Assembly: GCA_022410635.1 (NCBI GenBank)
Contig: JAJVDF010000464.1
Coordinates: 999,152 to 1,063,151 of the forward strand
DNA: 64,000 bases
Source of the DNA: Tretioscincus oriximinensis
Lineage: Eukaryota > Chordata > Lepidosauria > Squamata > Gymnophthalmidae
Reading direction: 5' to 3'
Positions 12,240-23,334 of the stretch are shown here, piece after piece. Within the stretch, counting starts at the first letter, position 1, and each line of letters opens with the position of its first letter. The notes under the pieces were generated by a model. That model was not told the DNA's origin, searched no databases, and saw only the letters and a program-made list of their open reading frames with translations. Position numbers and translations under genes: made by a program.

Positions 12240-13590
12240 AGAAGTGTCCAGAGTGGGTTACAAGATTAATTTTCTATCTTCCCCACCAGATTAATGGTGG
12301 TACTTTTCGAAGTCCTGCTGTGGGATTACTCTCCCACGGAAAGGGGTTTCGTTTCCAAGTTGTATTGCATTCTGCTAGATTCCCAACCATTATGCTCCCC
12401 TTCTTTAAAATCTTTCTGGGAATCAGAGTGTGATATTCAATTGGATGACAAAACCTGGAAAGACCTCCCCAGTAAATTAGTCTCATCCCACATCTCACAA
12501 GCCGACCGGGAACTCTCACTATGCATTTTCTATAGGTGGTATAGAACGCCTGTACTTCTCTCCAGGATGTTTGCAAACTCAACCCCCCTCTGTTGGCACG
12601 GTTGCCTCCAGACAGGTACATATTTACATCTTTGGTGGAGCTGCCCGTACATCCAAACATTTTGGCTAACCATCCAATCCTGTTTATGTAGTGTTCTTAA
12701 GATTACTTTAAATCTTACTCCGGCTCTTGTCTTTCTCTTCCAGTTTAAATTTGACCATTATAACCTCCCTAACCGCAACCTTATTCAAAGTCTTCTTACA
12801 GCCGCTAAATTTGAAATTGCGACTCACTGGAAGTCAGCTACGTCCCTTTCAAGGGAATCTTGGGTCAACAGAGTCTGGGTGGGAGTTCTAAACGAATTGA
12901 TCCATGAACAACGGTCAAGGATGTCGGGTCAGAGAGAAACTCCGAAGTTCCCCAAGAAATGGTCACCCTGGTTTACAGCGGCTCGCTGTGATCCATCATT
13001 ACGCCCCCCCCGACTCCCCTCAGATGCTCTTCCTCATGAAAAGACTTTCTCAAACTTTTTCCTTTGTCCCTGATGCCTCAGAGATTACCCTCAGCCTTAA
13101 TCCCACATCTCCCACCAGGCCGTGTGTTGGTGATGGCTCCCATGTCTCATCACCACCATCGTCTCCTACTCTGATGGGTGAGGGGCCTGTTCAATAAACC
13201 ACAGACATTGTCTGGCTTTTCATGGAACCACGCTTAGTTCACAGTTGCCTTGAACCACTTTGTTGTAATTCTGCATTGCACTTGAAGTTTTGCTGCACTA
13301 TTTTGTAATATTTTGTTCGACTGTTTTTGACTACTCATTCATTTTGTAATTTTGAAACATGCGAACTCTTAAATAAAACTTCAAAAAAAGAAAAAAAGAT
13401 TAATGGTGGTACTAATGAATCTACTTGAAATATAGATTTCAAATCAACTTTCTTCTCAAATAGCTGGGTTGGCTAGAGCTGAGGCCAGTAGAGGGCGCTC
13501 ATCTCTCTCCTGGCTGTCACAGNGCTTTGAGAACTGATTTCTCACATGGAAGACTGACTCTTAACATCTGAGCCATTCGTGCCTCATGGA
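12240..13590 (-). mobile_element. tRNA-derived SINE type 2, split by an L1 insertion
   Basis: Left part (about 12240-12304): gggttacaag then tctatcttccccaccaga. Right part (13397-13590): atagctgggttggctagagc and the tRNA-like end, with ctgagccattcgtgcc. Between them sits the L1 at 12305-13396, which duplicated 17 bp of the SINE. Confidence 0.75.
12305..13396 (+). mobile_element. 5'-truncated L1-type LINE with 17-bp target duplication
   Basis: Encodes the C-terminal part of an L1-type ORF2. The zinc-knuckle-like segment reads PLCWHGCLQTGTYLHLWW followed by SCP, after the RWYRTP block typical of the L1 C-terminal domain. The open frame starts at about 12294 and runs to 13073. It is followed by a roughly 320-bp 3' UTR, an aataaa signal and an A-rich tail. 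The flanks are identical 17-mers, agattaatggtggtact, at 12288-12304 and 13397-13413, as expected for target-primed reverse transcription. With a nearly unbroken frame and a perfect duplication, this is one of the younger insertions here. Confidence 0.88.
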
Positions 13591-15020
13591 ATCAGGAAGA
13601 ATGACACGAATGAACAGTAACAATAGCTCCAAACTACTAGCAAGGCAATACATCCTGGTTGTTTGTAATGGCTGCTTTTGAAGAGCTATTTTCATCTGGG
13701 GAAAATCTAGAACAAAGATGAAAGCAGTGGAGAGGAGATTTAATCCCTTCTGTGCTTGCTAGCTGCCTTTCTGCTTTTTTGTCTTTCCAATCCAAACATC
13801 TTTTCTTTGTGGGCATCAGATAACATTTCTTGTGTTCTTTCTTCCTTCCCAAACAATCTAATGATGCATGTGTGGTGTAACTTTTATTACATAAGATTAT
13901 GTAAAATAGCTTGTATCTTAAATCGCTTATTATTTCCCCCAACTTCTTAATTGTAATTAATCAACCAGGCTGTTGAAACACTGACAATTGAATTGAACAG
14001 CTAAAGGAATAAGCAAAAAAGTAAGACAACATCAAATACCGTTTCTTTTCATTAAATGTATTTATTTATTTACATTTGTATATAGGGTGGTTCACAATTA
14101 AAAACAGAAATAATATATTAAAACCACAGTACCCGAAAGTGGGCTTCAGTCAAAGTCCAGTTCAAGAGTTTATTGAAATGTATAGAAAGAGATATAGAAA
14201 GGGGTAGAATATTCCATATTCTGGGGGCTACCACTGAGAAGGTCCTGTTCCAGGTTCCCACCCTCTTTGCCACTAAGAGAGTTAAACATAATAATGTTTG
14301 TTTAAGTGGAGGTCATGGTGAAACCCTGTTATAAATAACAAAATATGCGGTCTAACAAATTTGAAAGCCCCGGTGGTTTTGTTATAATAAAATTTCATTA
14401 TAACAAATTCACTCAACCCCTTTGTATTCGTTATAACGGGATTTCACCTGTATACATATAAAGAAGTAGCTACAGTATTAGCATGAATAAGCATTATAAA
14501 TCAAAGTTGATTAGGTCTAATGAAACCACTTAACCTACTAGCCATAATCATTAGCAAATATTATAAGTCTCCATTGCAAAGACAGTGTGAAGGAGGCAGC
14601 CTGAAAGTCATTTTAAAAGCATCTACAAAACTCATTCATATTCAAAAAAAGAGAAATGGAGAGGTGTAATTCTTAGGCATTCCTTCAATCCCATACAAAA
14701 GAAGACCATTATTTGAAGGGACCCCATGTAGGGATCCATTTCCATTGGATCACTGCTTAAACTAAGCTTGACTCCTGGTTTACTATAAAGGGCTCTTCTA
14801 TGCAGTTTTTTTAAAAAATAGCAAAAATACAAAAGTGGTTTCTTGTAATTGACCTCTCGGAAAATCTAGAGACTGAACCTGGTCACCTTTGTTTTCCAGA
14901 TACTTTGCTCTAGTAAAGTATTCTTAGTGAGAATAGAATTAAAATAAAAAGAGTGGAGAGGGAAGAATAAAAATATACTTTATTTATTTATTCCCTCGAA
15001 GAATAAAATAGCAAGGATCT
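13591..15020. other. No gene; possible LINE 3' relic at 14045-14400
   Basis: AT-rich. At 14045-14110 a tttatttatttacattt run precedes gggtggttcac, suggesting the tail of a minus-oriented LINE or SINE. A short inverted motif with ttataacaaattc / gttataacgg occurs at 14380-14440. The rest has no recognisable feature. Confidence 0.4.
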
Positions 15021-15021
15021 T

Positions 15022-15330
15022 ACAATAGAACATAAGAAATTAAGAGGAGCCCTGTTGAATTGGGCCATAGCCCATCTCGTCCAGTATTCTGTCTTACACA
15101 GTGGCCCAACAATCTCAAGCAGAAGAAGGCAAAATCTCCACCTGTTCTTGACTCCCTGCCAATGGTACTTCAGGAATCCTGCCTGCTGCTCCATCCTGGA
15201 GGCAGCATCAAAAAATCCATCCTAGCAGCTATTTATACCCTTGGTGTCCGTGAACCTTTCTAATCCTGTCTTAAAATTATCCAGGCAGCTAGCTACCACC
15301 ACCACCTCTTCTTGGAGGTCATCGAGTCCA
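15022..15330 (-). mobile_element. CR1-like LINE 3' end
   Basis: Same terminal block as at 10453-10695, minus orientation: acataagaaattaagagg, tgggccatagcccatctcgt, tggtacttcaggaatcctgc, ggcagctagctaccaccacc. Confidence 0.8.
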
Positions 15331-15725
15331 ACTTATTGCCTAGTCGAGGAATTTGCTAAACCAGCCCCAAGTTCTCAGTATTTTCAGCCTGAAATCCTTT
15401 GTTTTTTATCCTGCTGAGAGAAAAATAACTGTAAGTGTTAAATCCTAAAAGAAAAAACCTAGTAAGAAAGAAAATTATGGATTTATGCCAGCAAAAAAAT
15501 GCTTCCTAGTGGCTTTTCAGCTCCTTCTTTGCAGCCCGGCCTCATCACAGATAACAAAGAGACCAGGAAGAAAGGAACCCCAGACTCAGCCACGTCTGCT
15601 CACTCAACACTTCCGAGCCAGCTTGTCAAGCTGCAGCAGTTACCTGCCTCCCTTTACATTTTGGTAAACCGGTGCTTTCAACCAAGGGTGGCTATAATAA
15701 AGCTTTCATATATATATATGTTAAA

Positions 15726-15755
15726 TTGTTCCCTTAATTGTTTTGAGCAGTATAT
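15726..15755 (+). mobile_element. Mariner-like palindromic MITE, half copy
   Basis: One arm only, ttgttcccttaattgttttg then agcagtata, of the palindrome seen complete at 17952-18033. Confidence 0.7.
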
Positions 15756-15811
15756 ATACCTGCACTAAGACATTTAGGGCCTTATATGCCAATCTCTCAC
15801 TAAGCCTTGAA

Positions 15812-15955
15812 TATTTCACAGAGCGTCTGTTGTGGAGAAAACAAATTTGTGCACCATCCTTTGGTTGGCAGCCCTGAGACCTTCCAGTTTAGAGCGGGTT
15901 ATAAGTATAAATATAAAGTATAAGTATAAAATAAATAAATAATACATAAATATTT
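15812..15955 (+). mobile_element. SINE type 1, 3' fragment
   Basis: Contains gcgtctgttgtggagaaaac, tggttggcagccctgagacc and the ataaataaataata tail of the SINE at 58845-59112. It lacks the tRNA-like head. Confidence 0.75.
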
Positions 15956-16029
15956 CTCTTATTAATTGCCCTGTGACCTTTAGGTATAGGGTAGAATAGA
16001 AGTTCAAATACTGTAGATAAAAAGGTTAA

Positions 16030-16118
16030 GTCCTATCTATTGATCAATTGATCCATCTATCTATCAGTTGATCCATCTATCCATCCCACCCACCCATCTA
16101 TCTATTGTTTGTCTATTA
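16030..16118. repeat. Degenerate ATCT microsatellite
   Basis: Imperfect tctatctatc / gatccatctatc units with a short ccacccaccc stretch. Confidence 0.8.
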
Positions 16119-16119
16119 T

Positions 16120-17550
16120 TTACATTTATATTTTGTCCTAAACCACGTAATCTCAGGTCAAAGTTGCACGAGTTGCTGGAAATTAATTGCCTCACAAGAT
16201 AGTGAGGCTCTTTGTTCCATGAGCTTCCACAACACAGTGGTTTCTACTCCTAGTGTCTAGAACATCCATTAGGGTCTGAAATGCCAAAGTACAAACCACT
16301 GGCCAGCCACAAAAGCTTCCGAAGAACACCAGGTCAGCCACTGCCTTTCAGCCTGTTCTGCCTTCCTACAGGAAAGGGCAGAAAATGAAGGGCGATAAAA
16401 AAAGAACAAGGGACCCAAAAGGGGCTGCCGGGTGGAAGACATTTCTGTCCTGGTTGCTGGGTTAAGCATTCATTTACCATTGTTGTGATCTCAACCTGCA
16501 TTAGGTCATGGCCCTCTTGAGGAGAATTGTGTGCAAAAGCTCTTAGGACTGGACTCTTAGGAAGAAAGATAAAATATTTAGGCGATAGAAAGAATCAGGA
16601 AACTGGGGTCAGCCAACCAATCTTGGCTGTGTGCTTTATCCCTGGTCTTTGCTAAGGCCAGAGGGCAGCAAATTCAGATGGCAGAAAATGGATGAGCAAA
16701 AGCAGATGTTAAATCCAGGGTGTATCACGGTGCCAAAACAAGAATAGTAATCTGCAGGCAAAGGGAAGCGACGGGAGCCTAGAGGGGGAATAATCTAGTA
16801 GGCAACGGGAAGGCAGATAAATCAACTTAGTAAGCAGTGAGTAGCTGCTTCTTTGGAAAGAGCACAGGATAAACATAACAGAACCCCCAACATCTGAAGG
16901 AAAACACCATGCACTGGATGGGTCAGATTTTGTTTTTAATCTTTCGGAATCAGAACTCTCCTGTTGTTGAAAAATGACACAAATCTACTCTGAGGAGAGG
17001 CAGGTATGAGCAGTGATGGGAGCTCCCGGAAGCCAGATATTGGGCAGGGAGTTCAAAAATCAGGTGCAGCCCTGGGGTATGTGAGATTTTTATGACGTCA
17101 CTTCTTGGGCATGACAGGAAGTGATGTCAAAAGTGCCATCACTTTCTCAGCGCAACAGGAAGTGACATCACTCCAGGAGTGCATTCACCAGAACCACATG
17201 ATTTTGAATCACATAAAGGGGATGTTACCTTGGAGATCAGTGTGAGATACTCGTACTGCTCCCAAGACTGGGTAGAAGACCATTTGAAGGGAGAAAGTAA
17301 TTTGCCTTTTGCTTGAGAAATCCAGAAGCAATAAATGGGCTACTGTGTGATGTAAAATGCTGGACCAGATTGGACTGTGAACTGACCCAGCAGAACTCCT
17401 CTTAGGAACAGCATGTGGAGAGCAGACTCACATAAAGTTTTGCATCTTTCATTAGTGTGAAAAAGTTATTTCCCTTCCAAGTGCAGCAGGCATTAGAAAC
17501 TGCACCTGGTAAAAAGTCCTCTCTTCTATAGCTGTTAAAGGTCCAAAGCT
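16120..17550. other. No recognisable feature
   Basis: About 1.4 kb with neither a convincing exon nor a repeat that I can name. A direct pair of short blocks with acaggaagtgatgtca / caggaagtgacatca occurs at 17110-17170. Confidence 0.4.
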
Positions 17551-17553
17551 ACA

Positions 17554-17878
17554 AGGCTGACCAGATGACCCCTTTTTATTTTTTATTTTTATTTTATTTA
17601 ATTTATTTAAAGATATTTACCCCGCCCTTCCCCCCGAAGGTGTCCAGGGCGGCTTACAAAAGTTAAAAATTCAGGTCATCATGACCTTCACAACATTATA
17701 GCCTTTTGGGTGGGTGTGTTGAAAACCCGGTTTTGGGGCGCCTCCCAGTTTTTTCTGAGGAAAATATTTTCAAAAAAATATTTTTTTCTAATTTTTTTTC
17801 CTCAGAAAAAACAGGAGGCACCCCAAAAACGGGTTTTTAAACACACACACCCAAAAAAGGGGTCATCTGATCTGCCTA
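17554..17878. mobile_element. Fold-back MITE (TAGGCTGACCAG family) with nested SINE tail
   Basis: Outer ends aggctgaccagatgacccc and ggggtcatctgatctgcct are inverted. The inner arms cccggttttgggg and ccccaaaaacggg, plus ttttttctgagg and cctcagaaaaaa, form a long hairpin. A minus-oriented LINE/SINE tail (tttatttaaag, ccccgcccttccccccgaag) is inserted in the left arm at about 17575-17695. Four related copies are listed separately. Confidence 0.8.
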
Positions 17879-17951
17879 CAGTAATCCAGATTTAATGTGA
17901 GAACCCTACCAAAACTGGAACAGAATAAGGTCAAGTGTGAAACAAGCTTCA

Positions 17952-18033
17952 TATACTGCTCAAAACAATTAAGGGAACACTTTAACATAACATGTTATGT
18001 TAACGTGTTCCCTTAATTGTTTTTAGCAGTATA
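17952..18033. mobile_element. Mariner-like palindromic MITE
   Basis: An 82-bp near-perfect palindrome. The arm tatactgctcaaaacaatta then agggaacac is mirrored by gtgttcccttaattgttttt then agcagtata. The tip contains aacataacatgttatgtt. Ends in TA; the terminal sequence is of the Tc1/mariner MITE type. Confidence 0.85.
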
Positions 18034-19345
18034 TGTTTAATCCTTAGAAAATCCCTTGAAGATATTTCTGGGAATTAAACTATTGTTTCCAGAATTAACT
18101 TTCAAAAGTCCTCTTCCCAGTAGTTGGAGAAACTAAATAAAACCCACCACCCTGGCCACACCTAAGTCTCAATCCAGCTTCATCACACAAAATGGCAAGG
18201 TGTTTTGTTTTAGCATCCACTGACTCAGAAAACATACTATGGGTTCAGATAATGTGGAAAGAAAAGTACTAACCACTTTGCTGCCATGTTTCTCATTCTG
18301 AAAGTAGTCTAAAACTGTTTTGCATCTCATATAGTCATATTCTATGACATCTATCTTGGGGGAACCCCTATGCCTAGGGGATCTTCCATCCCCTATAGTA
18401 ATCTTCTATAGATATATGCTATATCTTGAGATGTTATAGTGATATAATTACTCCCAACACAAATCACAAACTGTAATTCATTAGTATGAGTAAAACTGCC
18501 AGAATACTAGAAGTTTTATTATTTTTCTATTGGGCTTTAATTGTTTCATTATTGTTATAAATACCATTCAATGAAAAAATAACTTGTAAAAAGTGAGGAA
18601 AAAATAGTCTGAAGCTAGATTCAAACAGCTTTTTCTGTGTCCAAGAATGTATTGGATGCCTCTGACTGAGAGAAAAACAGTTTGGCTTATTTCTAAGATG
18701 CCAGATAAACTTCCAGCATCTTTGCTGAAAGACCCAAATTGGTTGGAAATTCGAGAGGAATTTGCTTTGGAAAAGTAGAGGAAAAGATCAGATTGCTTTC
18801 AAAGTGGCAACATCACAATAAGGAGAAAGCACCTTCATATCCATCCAAAAAGAAATTAATAGGGACTGTTCTGTCAACTGGAATCCTTTCTTTCCGAAGA
18901 TGAGGCCCCTTCCTCTACTTGCACCCCCACCCCTTGGCATTCCCATTACAGAAGCTTCCAGGGGAAGTGAATTGGTCCTTTTGTATTGCTTTTCTTTGGC
19001 TAAAGCAAAGCTGGAGTCTCCTGCTGTTCCTATCAGACTGTGACTCCTTCACATTGGAATGCTAATGAAGAAGAGGCCACAGGCGATGATTGATTTCCTG
19101 TCAATTGGAAGTGCTCCCTCCGATTCAGTGGAATCATTGCTGAGGTCTAGAGTTCTGGATTGAGTTCTGGACAGTCCTTGCTTTTTAGATGCAATCTCTG
19201 CTTGAAGTGGAAGGGTGAAGAATATAGGCTAACCTGACCTTTGTTATGTGTGTAAGAGCTTTCAATAATCAATTATAATAAAATGAAAAGTTCAGCATCT
19301 TTTCAAGGTCATATAAATAGGACAAGAGAATCCAAAAGCCCTTTG
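18034..19345. other. No gene recognised
   Basis: AT-rich. A local imperfect inverted block at 18350-18420 carries gacatctatcttgggg and atcccctatag. No exon or named element was identified. Confidence 0.4.
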
Positions 19346-19346
19346 G

Positions 19347-19612
19347 CTCTGTCTCCACTGAGCCTTATTCTAGGCTTTATCTCAGTTCAAAACTTGACCA
19401 GTGTCAGCTAGGTTGGCTGAAGCTGAGGTCAGTAGAGGGCGCTTAGCCCCTTTCCACAGCCAACACATGGCCCTTGAACTCCAATATCTTTGTTAAAACA
19501 GCGAAACTCTTAACCTCTGTACCATCTGACCTGGCATGCAGATGTTAACAAGCTCCTATTCCAAGATACTGGATATCCTGGAATAAGACTCAGTGTAGAA
19601 AGGGCCTTCAAA
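19347..19612. mobile_element. Fold-back repeat split by a SINE
   Basis: The left arm, ccactgagccttattctagg, at 19347-19400 and the right arm, ctggaataagactcagtg, near 19578-19600 belong to the GAGCCTTATTCTGG family. Between them (about 19400-19545) is a minus-oriented type 2 SINE fragment with taggttggctgaagctgagg and cttaacctctgtaccatctg. Confidence 0.65.
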
Positions 19613-19624
19613 TACCTACTGAAC

Positions 19625-20083
19625 CTGATATTTACTTATTATGACCCTCTGCACTTGTGTCAGGGAGGCCCGCCTTTCCGTCACCAAAAATAGGGCATTC
19701 TCCTGTGTAGCCCCTACCTGGTGGAACACCCTTTCTATGAGTACTCGAGGAATTCAAAAACTGTCGAGTTTCCGGAGAGCTTGCAAAGCAGAGTTGTTCC
19801 GGACAGCTTGCAAAGCAGAGTTGTTTCGCCAGACCTTTGGCTAGCTTCAGTCTACCCTCAGACAGATCTGCTTCTACTGCTATTTAATATTCTCTGGAGG
19901 TGAATTGCCGTACATTGGGGGTCATGACTGCATTTTTAAAAATATTTCCCTGGATCTGTTTTTATCATTTTTATTGTATTGTACTGGTTTTTTTTTATAT
20001 AATTCATCTTGTATTTTATATTTTGTACTGTATTGTGAGCCACCCAGAGCCCTTTGTAGGGTAGGCAGGCTATAAATTCAATA
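19625..20083 (+). mobile_element. L2-like LINE 3' end
   Basis: Decayed C-terminal reverse-transcriptase segment with a TWWNTLSMSTRG motif, corresponding to the LWNSLP block of L2 and related LINEs, then a stop and a 3' UTR ending attgtgagccacccagagcc and ggcaggctataaattcaata. A 27-bp in-frame tandem duplication (unit ACKAELFRT) lies at about 19778-19831. Confidence 0.75.
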
Positions 20084-20512
20084 GTACATAAGAACATAAG
20101 AAGAGCCATACTGGATCAGGCCACAGTCCATCAAGTCCAGCATTCTGTCTCACACAGAGGCCCACCAGATGCACCTGGGCAGTCCGAACAGGGGAAAGCA
20201 AAATATGCTCCTGTTCATGATTCCCTGCAAATGGTATTTCAGGAGTCCTGCCTGTTGCTCCATCCCGGAGGCAACATCCAGACATCCATCCTAGTATCCA
20301 TTTATACCCTTGGTGTCCATAAACCTGTCTAGTCCTGTCTTGAAACTATCCAAGCTGTTAGTTACCACCACCCCTTCAGGAAGTAAATTCCACAGGCTGA
20401 TGACCTTCTGGGTGAAAAAATACTTTCCTTTGTCTGTTCTCACTTTTCTACCCAACAGTTTTAAGGAGTGCCCCTTGGTCCTAGTGTTGTGGGATAGAGA
20501 AAAGGAGGTGTG
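20084..20512 (-). mobile_element. CR1-like LINE 3' end
   Basis: Longer minus-oriented copy that reaches the C-terminal codons: a WNLPEG-like region with ttccacaggctgatgacc, ggtgaaaaaatactttcc, then gtgccccttggtcctagtg. It abuts the preceding L2-like LINE, tail against 3' end. Confidence 0.85.
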
Positions 20513-20664
20513 TTGGACAGGCAGTAGATCTTAAGGTGATCTTCAGATATAAATGCAATAGTAAAGTAAAGTCTTTTTTGGTATGCGAGGGATTTCTTGC
20601 TTTCTTCTGCAAGACCCATTCTATCCTAGCTGGCTCCTGCTGGTGTGGACTTTTCTGCTGATTG

Positions 20665-21080
20665 TTTTTTTNTATATATATAAATATATTGATTTAGTAT
20701 GACATTTATACAAAGTACACACATATNAATGGAACCACACAGTTCATGCATTATAATAAGTCATACAATGTAATGCCCCCCTCCCACCTCCCGCACCCTC
20801 CCTCCCCTCCCCCCATGGCTCAAGGTTATCATAGGGTNTCAAGTTAATCTCTTTAAATCCAAAATCAGATAAATTGTATGTGCCATCGGTGAATCAATTT
20901 TATAAAATATCACATAGGAGACAAAAGTCCTCCATTTTACCGCCTATTCTGGGCGGCACTTTTGGATTTATGAGAAGCCAAGGAGTATTAAAAGAAATCA
21001 AGTCCGATTGTCGATCGGTTGATTTTGACCCAGAACAATTTCTTACATAGGAAAGTTAGGGAAACTGTTGACCAGTTAAT
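20665..21080 (-). mobile_element. Probable L1-type LINE 3' UTR fragment
   Basis: T/A-rich terminus followed after about 110 bp by a C-rich block (about 20777-20815, plus strand), so G-rich on the sense strand. The same arrangement is present in the clearer L1 copies at 29085 and 33428. No coding remnant was recognised. Confidence 0.45.
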
Positions 21081-21562
21081 AGGAGTCTAATTCAGAAGTT
21101 ACATCAGAGTACAGAAAGTTACCATCCATATTTTGAAAGGAAACACCACACGGCTGTGGGATGAGCTTAGACAGTGTCCCTTTGTCTTTGCTGACTTCAC
21201 TCCCCCAATCGTACAAAGATCCTTTCGTCTCGCAAGAAAACACAACTTTGTTCCTAATGTAAAATAACGTCCTGCTAGTTCACCTAGATCAGTACCCTGC
21301 CTTGCATGATAGCCTACAATTGCTTCTAAATATCCCCCAGCATAAGCCACTGTATCTGGTGAACATTCTTCTTTTCCACACCCTTTAAAGCTGCAGAACC
21401 CTTGTTCTGCTTTTGTGTGTGTGTGTGTGAACAGCCAATTTCATCTTTCACAGCCACAGATGATGCTTAAGGTCAAGTATGAGGCTTCCTGAGTGGCACT
21501 AGCCCATCCATGCACAGCATAGCTGAGGATATCTTCCCCCTTTCCATCAGCACCACCACCAA

Positions 21563-21641
21563 ATAGAAAATCATATAATAGAAAATCATACAATAGAAAA
21601 TCATATAATAGAAAATCATACAATAGAAAATCATATAATAG
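21563..21641. repeat. 15-bp minisatellite, about five units
   Basis: Tandem atagaaaatcataya units, alternating t and c at one position, directly next to the A/T end of a minus-oriented SINE. Confidence 0.9.
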
Positions 21642-21644
21642 ATG

Positions 21645-21870
21645 ATGATGTTTATTTATAACACCCTTTCACCAAAGGGCAGTTCACATAGCTCTTTGTT
21701 GCTTTCTACACCACAGACACCCTGTGAAATAGGTGGGGCTGAGAGAGTTCTAAAGAACTGTGTCTGGCCCCAGATCACCCAGTTGGCTTCATGGAGAAGT
21801 GTGGAATCGAACTGGGAGGCTACCAAATAAGAGTTCCCACTCTAACCATTATACCAGACTGGCTGTCCAG
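21645..21870 (-). mobile_element. tRNA-derived SINE type 1
   Basis: Reverse of the 58845 SINE: ctttgttgctttctacacca, gtggggctgagagagttc, then a tRNA-like head with B-box complement ggaatcgaac and an A-box region taaccattatacc. Confidence 0.85.
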
Positions 21871-22012
21871 TTTGAGACTTTTTTTAGAATTTCCCAGCTA
21901 ACCTTGGACATTTGGAATGCTAGAAGGGAACCACTATAGCATAGTGTGTAGAGCATTTAGGAATTACAAGTTCCAAGGTACAAATCCTCACTTGGCCAAT
22001 TAACACAGCATA

Positions 22013-22093
22013 TATACTGCTCAAAACAATTAAGGGAACACGTTAACATAACAGTGTAACACTAAGTGTTCCCTTAATTGTTTTGAGCAGTAT
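22013..22093. mobile_element. Mariner-like palindromic MITE
   Basis: Second full copy: tatactgctcaaaacaatta then agggaacac, mirrored by gtgttcccttaattgttttg then agcagtat. It differs from the 17952 copy mainly at the hairpin tip. Confidence 0.85.
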
Positions 22094-22825
22094 GTTTTGT
22101 ATCAGTTGCCTCTCAGTACAGCCTGCCACAGGAGGTGGTTGTGAGGATGAATGCTTGAAATCTTTTGCATGCTACAATTAAGTAAATCCTGAGCACCTCA
22201 GAAAAAGCACAGAAGTTTCACAAGTTGCAGCAGTGCAATCCTAAGAACAATCAGCAAAGTTTTGAAGTCCTTCATGTACCTTCAGGCTCAGTCAATGTGG
22301 TGATATAATTATAGTGTTCCAAAAGTCGTTAATCTATTTGTGTTCCAGGTGCCGCTTTTGATATNCATAGAGCAGTAGCCCTGCTGCTTTGCATAGTTTG
22401 TTTAAAATACTTTTATGTAAGAATCTTCTACGGTCATTTTTCTTCTAAGGAGAAAAGAGAAAAACACAAAAAAGCAGCTCTCCTGGTATGAAACAAAGCC
22501 TAGAAAATAACACTCCAGGAAAATGTTGATGCATTTCAAAAGTAAACATATTCCACTTCCAAAACAATAGCATATAGCAGCCTAGCCGTAGGTATGGATA
22601 TGATACGACCTCAATACATATCTTCATAAGGCCTGCATAATCTTTAGCAGGCTGAAAAACCTCATAAATAATACAAATATTATTATGGGGNAAATAAAAG
22701 GGAATCATTTCATCCTTCCTGGGTAAGGAAGCTCCCCTTGGTAAACCCTCCCTACCTTTTTGTGGGAAGTGGTTTATCAAATGATCTGATTCCACAAGGA
22801 TTTCATTTCACATGGAAATTTTAAA
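22094..22825. other. No recognisable feature
   Basis: AT-rich, with scattered ambiguous bases; no element or exon that I can support. Confidence 0.4.
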
Positions 22826-22935
22826 TAAAATCAGAATACAAGAGGAGTCTTGCTGAATCGGCTCAGAGCCCATCTAGTCCAACGTTCTGTCTCACACATT
22901 GGCCCACCAATTGTATCGATGCAGTTCGAAGCAAA
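22826..22935 (-). mobile_element. CR1-like LINE 3' terminal fragment
   Basis: Carries agaggagtcttgctgaatcg, gagcccatctagtccaacg and tggcccaccaattgtatc, then is cut off by SINE sequence. Confidence 0.75.
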
Positions 22936-23095
22936 AGAAGAATTGGCTTTTTTACCCTGCTTTTCTCAAGACAAAGAATGTCAGCCTTCGGGCAAAAATA
23001 CCCTTGTAAGTCTCTTTTGAGTCCTTTTGAAAGGTGAAAAAAGCAGGGTATAAGAACCCAGTCCTCCTCCTCCTTCTCCTTCTCCGTCTTCTAAC
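22936..23095. mobile_element. Two SINE type 2 fragments, head to head
   Basis: A short minus piece (ttggcttttttaccctgctt ttctc) meets a plus piece (ccttgtaagtctcttttgag, aaagcagggtataagaaccc) that ends in a cctcctccttctcc tail. Confidence 0.6.
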
Positions 23096-23132
23096 CTAAA
23101 CACCAAACTGGATCTCACCTGTTTGACTCTTA

Positions 23133-23329
23133 GCCTGACCAGATGACCCCTTTTGGGGGGTGGAAACCCGGTTTTGGGGTGCCTCCCAGTTTTTTCTGAG
23201 GAAATTTTTTTCAAAAAAAGTTTTTTTTCAATTTTTTTTCAGATTTATTTTCCTCAGTAAAAACATGGAGGCAGCCCCAAAATGGGTTTTCAAACCAACC
23301 CCCCCAAAAAAGGGGTCATCTGGTCAGCC
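23133..23329. mobile_element. Fold-back MITE (TAGGCTGACCAG family)
   Basis: Complete copy flanked by TA. Arms gcctgaccagatgacccc and ggggtcatctggtcagcc, then cccggttttggggtgcctcc and ggaggcagccccaaaatggg. The tip is a T-rich spacer. Confidence 0.85.
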
Positions 23330-23334
23330 TACTT

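Noticed and set aside
12294..13073. 259-codon frame as a host protein
   Set aside because: It is the C-terminal part of an L1 ORF2 with a target duplication and A tail; the frame also begins within the duplication.
21563..21641. CRISPR-like array
   Set aside because: Contiguous 15-bp tandem units without spacers, in a vertebrate genome.
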